Below, in pieces: positions 1 through 9,660 of a DNA stretch of 28,940 nt; position 1 is the first letter of the stretch, and each line of letters begins with the position of its first letter. This DNA is from Stramenopiles sp. TOSAG23-2 (taxonomy: Eukaryota > Sar), in assembly GCA_900128395.1 (NCBI GenBank), contig LT649394.1, positions 1 through 28,940 on the forward strand, read 5' to 3'. The position numbers and the translations under genes were made by a program. Below the pieces are notes generated by a model, which saw only the letters and a list, made by a program, of their open reading frames with translations, was not told where the DNA came from and searched no databases.

Positions 1-55
1 TAATTCTTTATCTCTACGTCTTTTTTGCTCAGCTAATTCCTTATTCTTCTCCTCG
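1..55. repeat. Left arm of 55-bp perfect inverted repeat
   Basis: Bases 1-55 are the exact reverse complement of 3497-3551. The match begins at the first base of the window and ends abruptly at 55. It lies in the coding tail of the RING-OSCA gene. Because it touches the edge, it may extend further left. Confidence 0.95.
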
Positions 56-3000
56 ATAGCTTTTTGTTTACGACTTTGTCTCATATTAACTACTGTTGCC
101 CTTCTCATTCTGATTTCTGCACCAAATATTGGATGTTCCGTCGGATCGAAAGATACGTATAACTTTGGGTTGATTACAAAATCAGAATCAAATGCTTCCA
201 GTGCCGTCCTTTGCATTTCCTGTAAATTTGCTTCAAAATCAATATCCGTTGGTCTATCTTCATAATTATCCAAATCATCATATTTTGAATGATTATCATC
301 AACTGGCGCGACAATATTTGTTGTCCGTTGCAAACAACGCTTAATGCACGGGGTTACAGTCGAGGCAAATAATATTAACCCGGTGCTGCCTAAAAATCCG
401 AGTATTGGAATAACGTACACACCGACAGATGGTTTGCTGTTCCCATTATCTTCAATTTGAGACGTATCTGCACCTTCACACATTGCCCATGATATTAAAA
501 AATGGAATATACTACATATTTTTAAACATGATAAATTCCAATGAACACTTGCCCCATCGCGCCACAAAGGTATGCGCGCATGATAAAACAATATATAGCG
601 TATTGCAATCTGTTTGAAACAAATACCAATCCATACAATACCAACAGTTACTGGCATACCAAGGCAAAATAATATTGCAAGAGAAGGGGCCACCATAGCC
701 CGTGAGTGTTCTAAGCACACGTCTAATTTCATACCATTATGTGCACGGTTCAATTGTGCTTGGGACACTGCCCAGTATAACACTTTTTGCCTCCAATGCA
801 TTCGAACCATGGCAATGATGAACAAAAGTAAAGGTTCGCATACTGCATCTAAGCATAAATATAAATGCAAAATTTCTCCACCTCCACGGATATCATACCA
901 AGAGCGTGGAAATACCCTGTTGAACGTTGCAATTCCACCATCCCGAGAACTGTAAATAGCACTGTACATTGTCATATACAACACATTAAAAAGCATCCCT
1001 ATATAAGTTAATTTACAGGTAGCGTCGTTTGTATCAGTTTGTAAATATTTACGTTCACGCTTGATAATTTTTCGAATTAAAAATGCAAGTATGACATTGG
1101 ATATATACAGCAAAATTGCACTCGCCCATGGATCCCGTTTTAAATTTGTGTTTGCATAAATGGCGCAAGTTGAAAATGTAATTACGCAAATGACCATGAA
1201 ACAAAGTAACCGAAAGAAATAACGACCACATTCACGAACTGCGATATTATGATGAAGTATATTTGATGGATATAAGCCTGGATGAGCAGTTACAACACCA
1301 CGATTTCCCAATCCTCGCATAGTGAATCCATTCATCGCAAATAGCGAACCAATCCAACCACCCCAACCAAACTTTCGCATTTGCACTAGTGCATGGTCCC
1401 GATCTTTTTTACTTTTAAACCATACGAATGCATTTACATTTTTTGGAGGGTTTTCAACTAACTTTTCTAAATTTTTTTCAATAAATTTCAACCTGTTTTG
1501 GTGCGTTGGTATGTGCATTTCTCCCCACTCTTGCTCTGATATACAATCACCAGAACATTGTGCTTTTCGATCACCAAACTCAGCTTTAGCTTCGCATAAA
1601 TGTAAATTGGTAACCGTATCTCGGCGTTCGTATAAGAGTGATAACATTTTACTGTCTAAATCTGTAACAAATTCAATTTTATCAACTGCGCCGAAACTAC
1701 CAAAATGCACACGTGCTTCTCGTTCAGATGTCATAGCTGACAAGCCGCTAACTAACATAGTTCGCTCTGCAATCACTGTGATTGGATCTCCTATATGATG
1801 TGAAAATACATATAGTTTTGTACGTGTCCATATAAAACCTAATATTAAGATACCGATGATTACTCCATCAACAAAAACGGCAAATGCTTTTTTTTCAACG
1901 TTGCAAGTTGATGTACCACAATTACCCATGGTGGTTGTAACAAAATATGGTGCAGGATCTGTGACGGGCCTCCTACCTCGCATATGTGTAAACAAAGTGA
2001 ATAAATTTCCCATCACTAAAAGTACAAAAAACATGTTTAAGTAACCAAAATTCAAAAGAGCCATGCCAACACCAGCACCAAAATTGTGGCCACATTCCGT
2101 AACTGAGGAACCCAATAAACTTGGAGAAATGTGTCCAAATTTAGTCCTTGCTAAATTTAATTTTAAATGTTCAAGTGCTTTATCATAATCTATATCCGGT
2201 CCATACGGTTCATACTCTTCATCATCCGAATCATCCGGGTGTCCAGTACCTCGACGCATATACATCTCCTCCCTGCCATACATTTCATTATCGGAATCGG
2301 AGGAATCTTCATCATCAGGTAAAAGCTTTTTTACATCGCTAAAACATTGTGGGCAGTTTACCCCTCTTCCTTCATTTACATATTCTTCATAACATCCAAC
2401 ACATATAGAACGATGTCCACATGGTTTTAAACGTCCAGTTACTTTCCCAGTCATACAAACAGCACAATGAAAACCAGGTTTCCATTCTACATGTTTTTTA
2501 ACTCTAGCCCAGCCTTTTGGTTTATCTCTAACAATACCCTCGCGCTCATCTTGCATACGTTTATATTCTTCCATATTACGCTCAGCAATTGTATAGACAG
2601 AAAATTTATTTGCTTTTTGTGCAGCTATTCTATCTTGGCGTGAGTTATTGTTATTGTTGATATTATTATTATTATTATTATTATTATTACTGTTATCAAC
2701 CACTTTTTTTGTATGCATATTAAATACAGAAGGTGCTCCTGGAACTCGTCGTTTTGGTTGTTGCGCACGTTGTGCTAAAGATCCTAATGTTTTCCGTAAT
2801 ATTGGATTTTTATTTATACTATTTGCATTCAGATTTTCAATGTTATTTGGTATTGTAATATTTCCTTGTTGGTTTGAATTATTTAAAGAAATTATATTTT
2901 TTTTTACAGGTGGTGCACCAGGTACACGTCGTTTAGGTGGTGCACCAGGCACACGTCTCGGTACATTTGCTATGCTTTGATTATTATTATTTTGAATTGC

Positions 3001-3105
3001 TTGCGCTAATGGTTGCTGTTGCGATATTGAATATCCACCATTATTGTTATTATTATTATTATCATTATTACGCAAAGTTATTCCACCAGTTTCATAACTT
3101 AACAT
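1..3105 (-). CDS. RING finger-OSCA/TMEM63-like multi-pass membrane protein (C-terminus cut by window edge)
   Basis: One uninterrupted frame of 1035 codons runs from ATG at 3105 to base 1 with no stop. Residues 1-190 are Asn-rich and low complexity, with three copies of a KRRVPGAP-type motif. Residues about 214-254 form a C3HC4 RING: HCAVC, then PCGHRSICVGC, then CPQC, the signature of E3 ubiquitin ligases. An acidic linker follows. Hydrophobic segments lie near residues 357-375 and 410-430, then a soluble RRM-like block at about 440-570 (ERTMLVSGL early, AFVWFKSKKDRDHAL late). Seven more hydrophobic segments lie between about 631 and 915, then a charged basic coiled tail. Two TM segments, an RRM-like cytosolic domain and a 7-TM block is the layout of the DUF221/OSCA/TMEM63 mechanosensitive channel family. 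The RING is firm; the channel assignment rests on architecture and short motifs. An anoctamin/TMC-like relative is the main alternative. The missing end is probably the + strand fragment ending at 3761. Confidence 0.72.
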   Translation of the reverse strand, partial: MLSYETGGITLRNNDNNNNNNNGGYSISQQQPLAQAIQNNNNQSIANVPRRVPGAPPKRRVPGAPPVKKNIISLNNSNQQGNITIPNNIENLNANSINKNPILRKTLGSLAQRAQQPKRRVPGAPSVFNMHTKKVVDNSNNNNNNNNNINNNNNSRQDRIAAQKANKFSVYTIAERNMEEYKRMQDEREGIVRDKPKGWARVKKHVEWKPGFHCAVCMTGKVTGRLKPCGHRSICVGCYEEYVNEGRGVNCPQCFSDVKKLLPDDEDSSDSDNEMYGREEMYMRRGTGHPDDSDDEEYEPYGPDIDYDKALEHLKLNLARTKFGHISPSLLGSSVTECGHNFGAGVGMALLNFGYLNMFFVLLVMGNLFTLFTHMRGRRPVTDPAPYFVTTTMGNCGTSTCNVEKKAFAVFVDGVIIGILILGFIWTRTKLYVFSHHIGDPITVIAERTMLVSGLSAMTSEREARVHFGSFGAVDKIEFVTDLDSKMLSLLYERRDTVTNLHLCEAKAEFGDRKAQCSGDCISEQEWGEMHIPTHQNRLKFIEKNLEKLVENPPKNVNAFVWFKSKKDRDHALVQMRKFGWGGWIGSLFAMNGFTMRGLGNRGVVTAHPGLYPSNILHHNIAVRECGRYFFRLLCFMVICVITFSTCAIYANTNLKRDPWASAILLYISNVILAFLIRKIIKRERKYLQTDTNDATCKLTYIGMLFNVLYMTMYSAIYSSRDGGIATFNRVFPRSWYDIRGGGEILHLYLCLDAVCEPLLLFIIAMVRMHWRQKVLYWAVSQAQLNRAHNGMKLDVCLEHSRAMVAPSLAILFCLGMPVTVGIVWIGICFKQIAIRYILFYHARIPLWRDGASVHWNLSCLKICSIFHFLISWAMCEGADTSQIEDNGNSKPSVGVYVIPILGFLGSTGLILFASTVTPCIKRCLQRTTNIVAPVDDNHSKYDDLDNYEDRPTDIDFEANLQEMQRTALEAFDSDFVINPKLYVSFDPTEHPIFGAEIRMRRATVVNMRQSRKQKAIEEKNKELAEQKRRRDKEL

Positions 3106-3496
3106 ATTATTACAAGAAATTAATATTATGTGCTATTCTTTCTTTATTTTATCTTTTTCCTATTATTTTATATGTACATGATTTCCCTTACTTTCCAATT
3201 CTATTTTCCTATTTGCCATTCAAATGCGTATTACATTCTTTTTGATTATGTGATTAGTGACATTTGCAAATTTAATCATACAAGACACTATACTTATAGG
3301 GATGTTAATATGTGTATATTTATTTTAGTGAATAATTTAGTCGTCTTCAGTCTTCTAAAATTATTATTGTAGGTAACGTTTCTTTGTTTAGCAACTTTAA
3401 CCAATAAGCACAGGTATGAAATTTAGATTGTGTCATTGTGTCTGAGTCTCATCATTATAGTTACAGTAAGGTATTTTAGTCAGGTAAACAGCATTA
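3106..3496. other. A+T-rich gap upstream of the RING-OSCA gene
   Basis: Strongly A+T-rich, with pyrimidine-rich tracts around 3130-3250. It should hold the promoter and 5' UTR of the minus-strand gene starting at 3105. I see no convincing ORF, tandem patch or RNA gene here. Confidence 0.5.
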
Positions 3497-3551
3497 CGAG
3501 GAGAAGAATAAGGAATTAGCTGAGCAAAAAAGACGTAGAGATAAAGAATTA
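3497..3551. repeat. Right arm of 55-bp perfect inverted repeat
   Basis: Exact reverse complement of bases 1-55. The flanks differ: bases before 3497 match the gene only weakly, while bases after 3551 continue the gene's reading frame to a stop. A length of 55 equals a k-mer size commonly used by short-read assemblers, which favours a graph-edge overlap. Confidence 0.95.
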
Positions 3552-3761
3552 TTAGCGAAACAAAAATTAAGAGCAGAAGAAGCAAAAGCTAGATTGCATG
3601 ATTATGTGGAGTCTATGGCAAGAAAAAAAGAGAATGATGCTGAGAAAATGAGAAAAAGAGCAGAAGCTAAAAAAAAACGAAGAAAACAACAGAAAACAAA
3701 ACGTACCCGTGCAAAACGGTTATACGATATGAATCGTTCAGGACAAAATTTTATTGTCTAG
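3498..3761 (+). CDS. Orphan C-terminal end of the RING-OSCA-like protein
   Basis: An open frame with no start codon begins inside the 55-bp inverted repeat and ends at TAG 3759-3761. Its first residues (EEKNKELAEQKRRRDKEL) are identical to the last residues of the minus-strand gene where that gene meets base 1. It then continues for 69 codons of Lys/Arg/Glu-rich coiled-coil sequence and ends NRSGQNFIV. The upstream in-frame stop is TAG at 3477-3479, so it cannot start a gene here. The simplest reading is that this is the true C-terminus of the 1-3105 gene, which would then be about 1104 residues, with segment 1-3496 in inverted orientation. A partial inverted duplication (pseudogene fragment) is the alternative. 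Confidence 0.6.
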   Translation, partial: EEKNKELAEQKRRRDKELLAKQKLRAEEAKARLHDYVESMARKKENDAEKMRKRAEAKKKRRKQQKTKRTRAKRLYDMNRSGQNFIV

Positions 3762-3983
3762 GTTTGTAGTAGTTTGTACACATGCGTGAATAATATATAT
3801 GATATATATAATAAGTTTTTTTTTATTTTTACTTATATTCTCACATACGAAACTCATATTATAAAAATGATACGCGTATGATATTATCTATACTAACACA
3901 CACCACAAGATTATAAATGGTTTTTTGAGCTTTTTCCTCCTCCTTCTCCCATCTTATTTGTCTCCATAGTATACATGTGTATG

Positions 3984-4023
<40 letters not shown>

Positions 4024-4114
4024 TATTATTGCTTCACATTATCTATATTTATATTTATACATATGCAGTATAAATATTAAACAATCTAAGAGCGTTTTCA
4101 TCCTATACATAAAC
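3762..4114. other. Intergenic gap with a CA microsatellite
   Basis: A+T-rich stretch after the TAG at 3759-3761 and beyond the 3' end of the minus-strand EF-hand-like gene. It contains a T-rich run near 3816-3830 and a (CA)n tract at about 3992-4019 preceded by (TA)n. It would be the shared 3' region of two convergent genes if the C-terminal fragment is real. Confidence 0.55.
3992..4019. repeat. (CA)n dinucleotide microsatellite
   Basis: About 13-14 uninterrupted AC units, directly preceded by TA repeats. It is noncoding and likely length-variable. Confidence 0.95.
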
Positions 4115-4459
4115 TTAACAGAATGCAACACCACTTGATCGTTTCTGTGCATCACGTTTTTGCCTTAAGTTCATACTCATGGTTGCCTCAACAAATCCAT
4201 CAATATTTAACAAACCTTCTGCATCAGCATATCTACTAAATAATGCTTCAATGTTCTGTTGAACACCAACGAAGTTTAACTCCACCATCCCACACATGAA
4301 TGATTCCATATCCATATTTGGCGCACCATCAACATATTTACCAAGCAATCTACTTAAAGTAAACTTTTGTTTGCTCAAGTCAGCAAATGAGGTCATAGTT
4401 TCAATTCGTTTCCTCAATAATTCCTCAACCGTGTCAATTTTTTCTTCCTCGGCAGACAT
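4115..4459 (-). CDS. Small EF-hand-like protein
   Basis: Complete 114-codon ORF, ATG to TAA. The chain is mostly helical: an N-terminal helix (residues 1-40), then a helix-loop-helix pair. The second half (LFSRYADAEGLLNIDGFVEA) resembles an EF-hand loop with Asp, Glu, Gly and a late Asp-Gly-Phe, but spacing and ligands are not canonical, so calcium binding is doubtful. The tail is basic and ends GVAFC. Small degenerate EF-hand proteins are frequent in cilia and signalling of protists, but no specific family is recognised. It is transcribed in the same direction as the next large gene, about 480 bases downstream of that gene's stop, with no sign of a shared transcript. Confidence 0.7.
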   Translation of the reverse strand: MSAEEEKIDTVEELLRKRIETMTSFADLSKQKFTLSRLLGKYVDGAPNMDMESFMCGMVELNFVGVQQNIEALFSRYADAEGLLNIDGFVEATMSMNLRQKRDAQKRSSGVAFC

Positions 4460-4942
4460 TATGTAATATGTAATAAATCAATTTAATTGATTAAAATGTA
4501 AAATGTATAATAAATTTTTTAACAGATTCTCTTAATATTTCAGTTTGCTCTATATAATTGTTTGTTTAAAATATTTCTGTGTATCTGATATCTATATCTA
4601 TATCTATAATTTAATAATCTTAATATTAATCTATAATATTAATACTGTGATGATTATATGTGTTTGCCCATTATTACAGTATTATGAACTAACAACCGTA
4701 TAATCGGTAATATCGAGTTGGCTTAGACTTCTAAGTATACAACAAAGTATTGTACGTGCGCACGTACCCTATGAAGCAAATCTCCGGGGTGAAGGAGTTG
4801 GAGTTGTGGGTTTAGGTTGTGGAGTACGGAATTATTATACTACTATTATACCGCTATTTAAAAAAACTCCCACCACAGCCAAAACTCTAACTCTCTTATT
4901 ATACTCTGACATCTTTATACATAGTGGAATAAGCCTTTTCAT
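4460..4942. other. Intergenic gap upstream of the EF-hand-like gene
   Basis: A+T-rich, with a run of TATCTA-type hexamers at about 4577-4610. A GC-richer island spans about 4750-4830 with G-rich GGAGTTG/GTTGTGG words. A C-rich counterpart at about 4865-4895 (CTCCCACCACAGCC) makes an imperfect inverted repeat with it. No ORF is credible. Confidence 0.5.
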
Positions 4943-7900
4943 TTACAAATTTTCACGAATCAACTTTCTTAACTCTTGCAATACTTTTGCTTTTTTCGCC
5001 CTGGTATCAACCCTTAAACGCCATCGTCTTTGCCTCGGTATAATACCAAACATTTCTGTACATACGATTGTAAAATCTGTTGGGCGTTCTGATGGTTCCA
5101 GTTTAATAATGTCTTTGATAGTTGAAAACCGCTCTAACTTGATACGTGGAATTATACCATCGCTTTCCTCTCCATTAAATTCCCACTCATTTGCATAATC
5201 TTCTTCACATAAATATATACCAGAGCTAGTTAAAACTAATGTGCGTGGCATTATACGCTTTTTATCTTTGTGGCGCCGATGCAGCATCAGAAATAAGGTA
5301 ATATTTGCCCTAGGATCTTTCAATATATTTTTTTGTAATGATTCCAACATTTTTTGGTCTTCATTTATAATTTCCAATATATTTGGTAAACGTTGTAAAA
5401 TGGCATAGGTTTTATCACGATTTCTTGTTAATAAAACAAAAGCCATGCCATCCGCAGTTTTTAAAGTCAATCGTTGCCCACAAAATCCTATAACTATTTG
5501 CTTCAATGCTTTAAATTTGTACGCAGCGATTTGAAAAAATACAGGATTGTCTTTAAATTTCAATGTCTTATCATCCATTGTTTTCATAATATACAAAGAT
5601 TCATCCGTGAGAATAAGTACACATTCCTGATCATTGCCTTCAATATTTACTTTCTTTTTCTTGCCCTTCTTGTTGTTCTTTTTGCCACTTGGAGTGGTAT
5701 TTGCATCAGTAGCAATGTTTCTGGAAGACGGGTCCAATATCGCAACCATGGTTACAATTAAATGCGTTACTCTTTCACTCCTTTTCATCTTTGAACAAAA
5801 TACACGTTCACGAAAATATAGTTCAAGATTTGAATGTATTTTCATATTAGCGAGCGGATCATGCTTTTCTTCAATGATGTCTTCCTCTTCAACTTTTAAC
5901 TTCGCAGAGGCAGTAGCATACGAAGAACCATTTTTACCAGGAGACGCAATTTTACTATTACTCAATTTTTGCTCCGTTTGTGCGTTATTTCTACTGGAAT
6001 TAGCGACAATGTCATCCTCGCTACGTTTCATAGTTTTGCTCAAAAACATAGCTTCAGTGGAAGAATTACTATTTGCAGTGTTTCCATTAACTCTCTCACC
6101 ATTTTCATCATTATTGTTACTATCACTGCCAGCATTTTTTTTACTACCAAAATAATCCCACTTAAGCGAGTCAAATATTTTGGGACTAACAATATCCGCC
6201 GTAGCATTTGTATCGGCAGTTGGAAGTTTTTTCGGCGTTTCCTCTTCTACTACTAATACCTTTTTATTATCTTTTTTACTAGTACGTCTTTGAGTGGAGC
6301 TTTTGCGTCTTGGTGAAGCTCTTGACGTTCGTAAATTAGATGTTTTACACCGTGTGCATTGAAATGGTAAATTTTCAAACGTATCCCATTCAAATAAATA
6401 CTCACACGACAAACATTGCATTGTGATAAATTGCTGAAAACCATGACTTTCGCCGTTTCTACACATGTTATAAATAACACGAGCTTGCAGCAAACACCGT
6501 AATTCTTCAAGGGTACCTGCTTGATGTAGCGCATATAAAAGTTCACGAGAATTTTGATTTTTGGTTTTCGATTGCTTTTTCTTATTATTATTTCTATCTG
6601 GAGTTTTTACTGGCAACATGCTATCATTTGTATCAAATATCATTCTCAAAAGCGTATCGCCACGATTGCCGTGTATTAGAGATACTTCACTTAATGAGTC
6701 TAATGATAATTTCTCACAAATATTACCGCCAGTTATATCAACTTCAACAAACGATGCACCTTCAATTAGTAGTATACATGTTTTGATAGATGGATTTGAA
6801 ATGTTCATGTTGTTTTTCATCATCACAGAATCATTGTGACCACCGCTGCTATTGTCATTTGTTGCATTTTGATAATGTCGTTCAGCTAGATATTCTCGTT
6901 GAAATAAAAGATTTGTATCATCATCAGCATCTTTATTGTTTTTATCATCTGTTGCTAATGATGATTTACTACTATTAGTTTTTGTACTTGTACTGCTTCC
7001 ACTTGTACTTTCTACATCATCTGCGTTGCTGTGACTAATATTACTATTACTACTACTATTATTATTTTTCTTCTTATCCCTGGAAGATGATGATGATGAT
7101 TTCAGTTTAGATCTACTGCCATCTTTAGTTCCACTACTAGATGTTTTACTACTTAATCCTTTCTTACTTGGACGTCGTCGCGATTTCGATTTTTTTGCTA
7201 CCGACATTTTCTCTCTTTGTGAAAAATATGGAGATTTATCTCTAGGGCTAGATTCTAACCAATTTGCGCCTTTCACCTCTCGTTTTTTTTCTAACCTGCG
7301 GTGGTATTGCTCCATTTTTTTTTGCAATTGCAATTTATATTGTTCCATTTCATCCCATGCATCTGTTCCATATTGTATTTTTTCACTTTCACCATCATCG
7401 TTGCTTTCAAATCTTTCTTCATTTGAATCGATACGACCCTTTGCGTTATCGAGACTCTCGCCATAGCTATCATCTTTATTTATATCGATATCATTATTTA
7501 CATTCTTATAATTGTTTTCATTCAAATTATTGTTCATTTTGTCAATAGCATCATTGTCATCTTCGATAGCTACCAATAATTTGTTCTTCTTAGATTTTTT
7601 GCTTTTCTTATGATGCTTGGCCTTTACTTTCTTTTTCTCTTTTTTTTCTGGGCTTAGTGGTACAGTTAAAGCTGATGGATCTTCAATGGTTGCAACGCGT
7701 TTTTTTTGTTTTTTCTTATCTCGTTTCCTCATTAAGCTACTGGTCTTCTTCATAGTGGTGCCATTATCATTATCATTATTTTCCGCCATATTGTCAAAAT
7801 TTGTATTTACATTTTTTATCTCAGTAATAGCAGCTTCAAATCCTAACGTTTCCCGCCTAACATGCCTTCCTTTGCCATTATTTCCTTTGCCACCCATGCC

Positions 7901-9337
7901 GCTTTTCATATCACTGGCATATCTCTTCCCATCACCGTTTCCATTTGTACTTGATGAAGACATAATCATGTTTTGTTGCTTAAATCGTACACGTTTTCCA
8001 TCCAACGAAAATTTATTATCAGCAAGAGACGCACGCGTGTTTGCAAAAATTCCGCCAATTTCATCACGGTATCGGGGATGCAATGCAATTGGATTTCCTT
8101 CCAATGAAAATGATCGCAATTCTTCAAGGGTCTGCAACTTTAAAATTTCATTCAATGAGCTGAGCAAATTATGGCTTAAATCTAAGAGTTGCAACTTAGT
8201 CAATACTTCTAAACCGGCAGTCGTTGAAATTCGATTATGACGCAAAGATAATGACTGTAAATTTAATTGCAATGGTGTCTGCAATTTTTTACGAGCTGAT
8301 GGAGATGGTAGATACGATAATAATGCCCCACACGAGCTTAAGCGATTAAAAGCAAGGTCAACCGAAGTCATCAAAGATGATTGAGCAATCAACGCCAATG
8401 CCTTAAACGAAGAAGTGTCTAATTCATTATAACTAAAATCATACACTCGACCCTTTGGTAAAAACGCCAACGATCGATCTAACATTTTCATTTGACAATT
8501 GCTACATTTTACACGAGCTAACCTTGGCCATACATACTTAGAATCATGGTACTCTCTCATGTGTACTGGAGTTGGCCTTTGAACATTACGGGGGGGATTT
8601 GGTACTTTACCAGGTTCAAACAAAATAGCACCAGGACAATGTACAGTGGAACCTTCGATGTATAAAATCTCTAATCGATCTCGTAGAAAAGATAAATCTT
8701 CCAAGTCATATAATTCAGCGCCATGAATTTCTAACATGTGTAAATTTGCAAACATTTTGACATCACATTTTACACGCAAAGGAGCCGACGCACTTGTTCT
8801 ATCATTTATTTTTCTAGGGGACAAAATTTTTAAATGCAATAAATCCATCAGCATCACAGCAAGTTTCAAAACAATGCGACGATTTTGAGAAACAACTTGA
8901 TCAGCATTGGCATTATTATTATTATTATTATTATTATTGCCATCATATGTTTTTCTATTATTAGTTTTTTTACGGCTTTTTTTCACAAGTGAGGTCAAGT
9001 AAGATAAACATGGCGTATTCAAAGACAACCTTAACATTCCACTGCGCAAATCAGACAGATTAGCTTGCACGTATCCAGACAATAAATGCAAAAAATCATC
9101 ACCACGCAATACTTTACCAGCGCTTGCTTGACCAAGTAATACAGCAAAATCTTTTCCAGAATTATTTTTATTTTGACTTGATAAATTTGATATTCCAAAT
9201 AAATTTTTTAATTCGGATATCGTCTCATGTCCAACTATTGTATCCCTACTCTTTTTCTTATCAGATTGCTGCTTGTTGCTTTCTTTGTCGCTGCCATTAT
9301 GATTATTGTTGTAATCTGCAGATACTAAACTTGCCAT
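4943..9337 (-). CDS. STK11IP (LIP1)-like leucine-rich repeat/PH-like protein
   Basis: Complete 1464-codon ORF without visible introns. Residues about 195-450 form a leucine-rich repeat array, with units such as LQSLSLRHNRI and LQLLDLSHNLL. The array is capped by EGNPIALHPRYRDEI and then FSLDGKRV; this EGNP-HP-YR-LDGK cap is characteristic of STK11IP and related LRR proteins. Residues 450-840 are a disordered Lys/Asn/Ser-rich linker with a short Gln/Glu/Lys coiled coil near 660-690. A PH-like segment follows at about 852-955. A CxxC-CxxC zinc ribbon lies near 974-997 (CLSC, CTRC). Two more PH-like blocks lie at about 1165-1335 and 1340-1464. The LRR-linker-PH order fits STK11IP, an endolysosomal scaffold in animals that binds the kinase STK11/LKB1. 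Function here is inferred; a nischarin-like or other LRR-PH protein is possible. Confidence 0.75.
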   Translation of the reverse strand: MASLVSADYNNNHNGSDKESNKQQSDKKKSRDTIVGHETISELKNLFGISNLSSQNKNNSGKDFAVLLGQASAGKVLRGDDFLHLLSGYVQANLSDLRSGMLRLSLNTPCLSYLTSLVKKSRKKTNNRKTYDGNNNNNNNNNANADQVVSQNRRIVLKLAVMLMDLLHLKILSPRKINDRTSASAPLRVKCDVKMFANLHMLEIHGAELYDLEDLSFLRDRLEILYIEGSTVHCPGAILFEPGKVPNPPRNVQRPTPVHMREYHDSKYVWPRLARVKCSNCQMKMLDRSLAFLPKGRVYDFSYNELDTSSFKALALIAQSSLMTSVDLAFNRLSSCGALLSYLPSPSARKKLQTPLQLNLQSLSLRHNRISTTAGLEVLTKLQLLDLSHNLLSSLNEILKLQTLEELRSFSLEGNPIALHPRYRDEIGGIFANTRASLADNKFSLDGKRVRFKQQNMIMSSSSTNGNGDGKRYASDMKSGMGGKGNNGKGRHVRRETLGFEAAITEIKNVNTNFDNMAENNDNDNGTTMKKTSSLMRKRDKKKQKKRVATIEDPSALTVPLSPEKKEKKKVKAKHHKKSKKSKKNKLLVAIEDDNDAIDKMNNNLNENNYKNVNNDIDINKDDSYGESLDNAKGRIDSNEERFESNDDGESEKIQYGTDAWDEMEQYKLQLQKKMEQYHRRLEKKREVKGANWLESSPRDKSPYFSQREKMSVAKKSKSRRRPSKKGLSSKTSSSGTKDGSRSKLKSSSSSSRDKKKNNNSSSNSNISHSNADDVESTSGSSTSTKTNSSKSSLATDDKNNKDADDDTNLLFQREYLAERHYQNATNDNSSGGHNDSVMMKNNMNISNPSIKTCILLIEGASFVEVDITGGNICEKLSLDSLSEVSLIHGNRGDTLLRMIFDTNDSMLPVKTPDRNNNKKKQSKTKNQNSRELLYALHQAGTLEELRCLLQARVIYNMCRNGESHGFQQFITMQCLSCEYLFEWDTFENLPFQCTRCKTSNLRTSRASPRRKSSTQRRTSKKDNKKVLVVEEETPKKLPTADTNATADIVSPKIFDSLKWDYFGSKKNAGSDSNNNDENGERVNGNTANSNSSTEAMFLSKTMKRSEDDIVANSSRNNAQTEQKLSNSKIASPGKNGSSYATASAKLKVEEEDIIEEKHDPLANMKIHSNLELYFRERVFCSKMKRSERVTHLIVTMVAILDPSSRNIATDANTTPSGKKNNKKGKKKKVNIEGNDQECVLILTDESLYIMKTMDDKTLKFKDNPVFFQIAAYKFKALKQIVIGFCGQRLTLKTADGMAFVLLTRNRDKTYAILQRLPNILEIINEDQKMLESLQKNILKDPRANITLFLMLHRRHKDKKRIMPRTLVLTSSGIYLCEEDYANEWEFNGEESDGIIPRIKLERFSTIKDIIKLEPSERPTDFTIVCTEMFGIIPRQRRWRLRVDTRAKKAKVLQELRKLIRENL

Positions 9338-9660
9338 AATATCAATATACTAGACTATGATAAAACTATACTCAGTAAATCTAATAAATATATATTGATA
9401 TTATTCAATTATTATTTTAATAATGATAAATATCTTAAAATTATATATGTATATACTACTTACAATATTTTTATATTTCAAAAAGGCTTGTATTTTTCAT
9501 ATTCTATATATATCAGCTTATTATTTCTTGGATATTATATAATGTTGTTTGTTTTATATCTTTATAAATTATATATATACTGTATCACATACATACGATC
9601 AAATGAAATGCATTATTATTTTAAATGTAGATTTAGATTAAACCATTTTGCCAGATTTTG

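Noticed and set aside
1322-2342. + strand ORFs inside the RING-OSCA gene
   Set aside because: The minus strand has one continuous frame with RING and TM motifs, while the + strand ORFs lack domains and break repeatedly.
3466-3483. 18-nt GT-AG mini-intron just before the C-terminal fragment
   Set aside because: Splicing gives only about 15 upstream codons before a stop and no start or protein similarity.
4752-4767. 16-bp palindrome gtacgtgcgcacgtac
   Set aside because: Eight-base arms are expected about once by chance in a window of this length; no supporting context.
7617-8240. A 207-codon + strand ORF and several similar ones across 5474-8240
   Set aside because: They lie antisense within the STK11IP-like gene, and their Phe/Leu/Ser-rich translations are shadows of Lys/Glu/Asn-rich coding sequence.
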